This document shows positions 42,283 through 42,576 of a stretch of DNA of 42,576 bases, one piece after another. Position 1 is the first letter of the stretch; every line of letters starts with the position of its first letter. The notes under the pieces were generated by a model. The model saw nothing but the letters and a program-made list of their open reading frames with translations. It ran no database searches and was not told the DNA's origin. A program made the position numbers and the translations under genes. Source of the DNA: Candidatus Acetatifactor stercoripullorum (GTDB lineage Bacteria > Bacillota > Clostridia > Lachnospirales > Lachnospiraceae). Location: NCBI GenBank assembly GCA_019114005.1, contig DXGH01000002.1, positions 1 through 42,576 of the forward strand. The letters are read 5' to 3'.

Positions 42283-42576
42283 ATGATCTGTTTTCATAAC
42301 CCAGAAGAAGAAAATGGGTATTTGAGTAACTGGTATCTATCTGAATTTACAGTTGATGGTGTCACATTTTCGTCAATGGAGCAATATATGATGTATAAAA
42401 AGGCATTGCTATTTCAAGACCAAGAAGCAGCAGAGAAAATTTTACAGACAGATAATGTGGCTGAAATAAAAGCATTAGGCAGAAACGTGCAGCATTTTGA
42501 TGATAATATTTGGATAAAGGTAAGGGAAGAAATTGTTTACAGAGGTGTATTTGAAAAATTTCGTCAAAATCCTGAA
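42283..42576 (+). CDS. NADAR family protein (N-terminal part, runs off the window)
   Basis: Ninety-eight residues are visible and the frame is open at the window edge. Typical NADAR/YbiA-like motifs are present: GYLSNW (12-17), FSSMEQYMMYKKA (29-41) with the conserved Glu, IKALGRNV (62-69), FD followed by W77, R81, IVYRG (84-88) and KFRQN (92-96). NADAR proteins are N-glycosidase-like; some remove ADP-ribose from guanine bases modified by DarT1-type toxins, and others act near riboflavin or NAD metabolism. Next to a DUF3990 gene, the eraser or antitoxin role is the more attractive reading. ATG 42283 follows GGGAGGAAAG, 29 bases after the preceding stop. Confidence 0.85.
   Translation, partial: MICFHNPEEENGYLSNWYLSEFTVDGVTFSSMEQYMMYKKALLFQDQEAAEKILQTDNVAEIKALGRNVQHFDDNIWIKVREEIVYRGVFEKFRQNPE

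Noticed and set aside
42283..42576. Riboflavin-pathway NADAR protein (RibX-like)
   Set aside because: No riboflavin gene is visible nearby and the partner is a DUF3990 gene; the possibility remains because the 3' part and downstream genes are outside the window.

Overview
The window reads as chromosomal DNA of an anaerobic, gut-type Firmicute, most likely a member of the Lachnospiraceae (Clostridium cluster XIVa). The grounds are the anaerobic glp cluster with a DUF1667 partner, type III glutamine synthetase, a lysine-rich DUF6465-type protein, a YjfB-type protein, an HPr paralogue without the active-site histidine, and a gene order that in several blocks mirrors Bacillus subtilis (hrcA-grpE-dnaK-dnaJ-prmA-rsmE-mtaB; ireB-ruvX-DUF1292-mltG-trmR-U32). 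The family and taxon assignments rest on recognition by eye; no search was run.

Layout. 1-3840: glycerol-3-phosphate oxidation and glycerol kinase. 3882-6844: a PLP aminotransferase, a patatin-like lipase and undecaprenyl-diphosphatase. 6771-7841 (minus): an Lgt-like membrane protein and a small DUF4190-like membrane protein. 8272-8724: a histone-H1-like DUF6465 protein. 8833-14050: the CIRCE-controlled heat-shock operon hrcA-grpE-dnaK-dnaJ, closed by a strong terminator. 14067-17765: a three-gene cell-surface glycan cassette (O-antigen-ligase-like protein, GT-C glycosyltransferase, unknown membrane protein) sitting between dnaJ and prmA. 17752-23972: prmA, rsmE, cysteine desulfurase, thiI, a minus-strand HPr paralogue, and mtaB, mostly rRNA and tRNA modification. 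24086-29717: ireB, ruvX, DUF1292, RNase J, YlbF, an MltG fragment, trmR and a U32 protein. 29797-32431: glutamine synthetase III behind an apparent attenuator, then tRNA-Gln(CUG). 32526-35355: a CPBP protease-like protein, acyl-ACP thioesterase, CvfB and YjfB. 35506-40912: a CdaR-type regulator and the cell-division/wall-hydrolysis set ftsE-ftsX-M23 peptidase-ctpA. 41044-42576: an AT-richer accessory operon.

The most interesting part is the right end. An ADP-ribosyltransferase-fold candidate (DUF3990), an unassigned 144-residue protein and a NADAR-family protein (a family that includes ADP-ribose glycohydrolases) lie in one tight operon behind its own extended -10 promoter. The gene pair fits an ADP-ribosylation writer/eraser or toxin-antitoxin module, comparable in logic to DarT1-NADAR but with a different transferase. 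The NADAR gene runs off the window edge.

Other structure not explained by genes: two 165-base inverted-repeat elements, each with 8-base direct repeats at or near its ends (after thiI and before the RNase J gene); an attenuator in the glnN leader; a 13-base sequence shared by the glnN and tRNA-Gln promoters; two long hairpins between those two units; a 15-base tandem repeat extending the mtaB C-terminus; a hairpin ahead of dnaJ; and an orphan minus-strand terminator near 7970.
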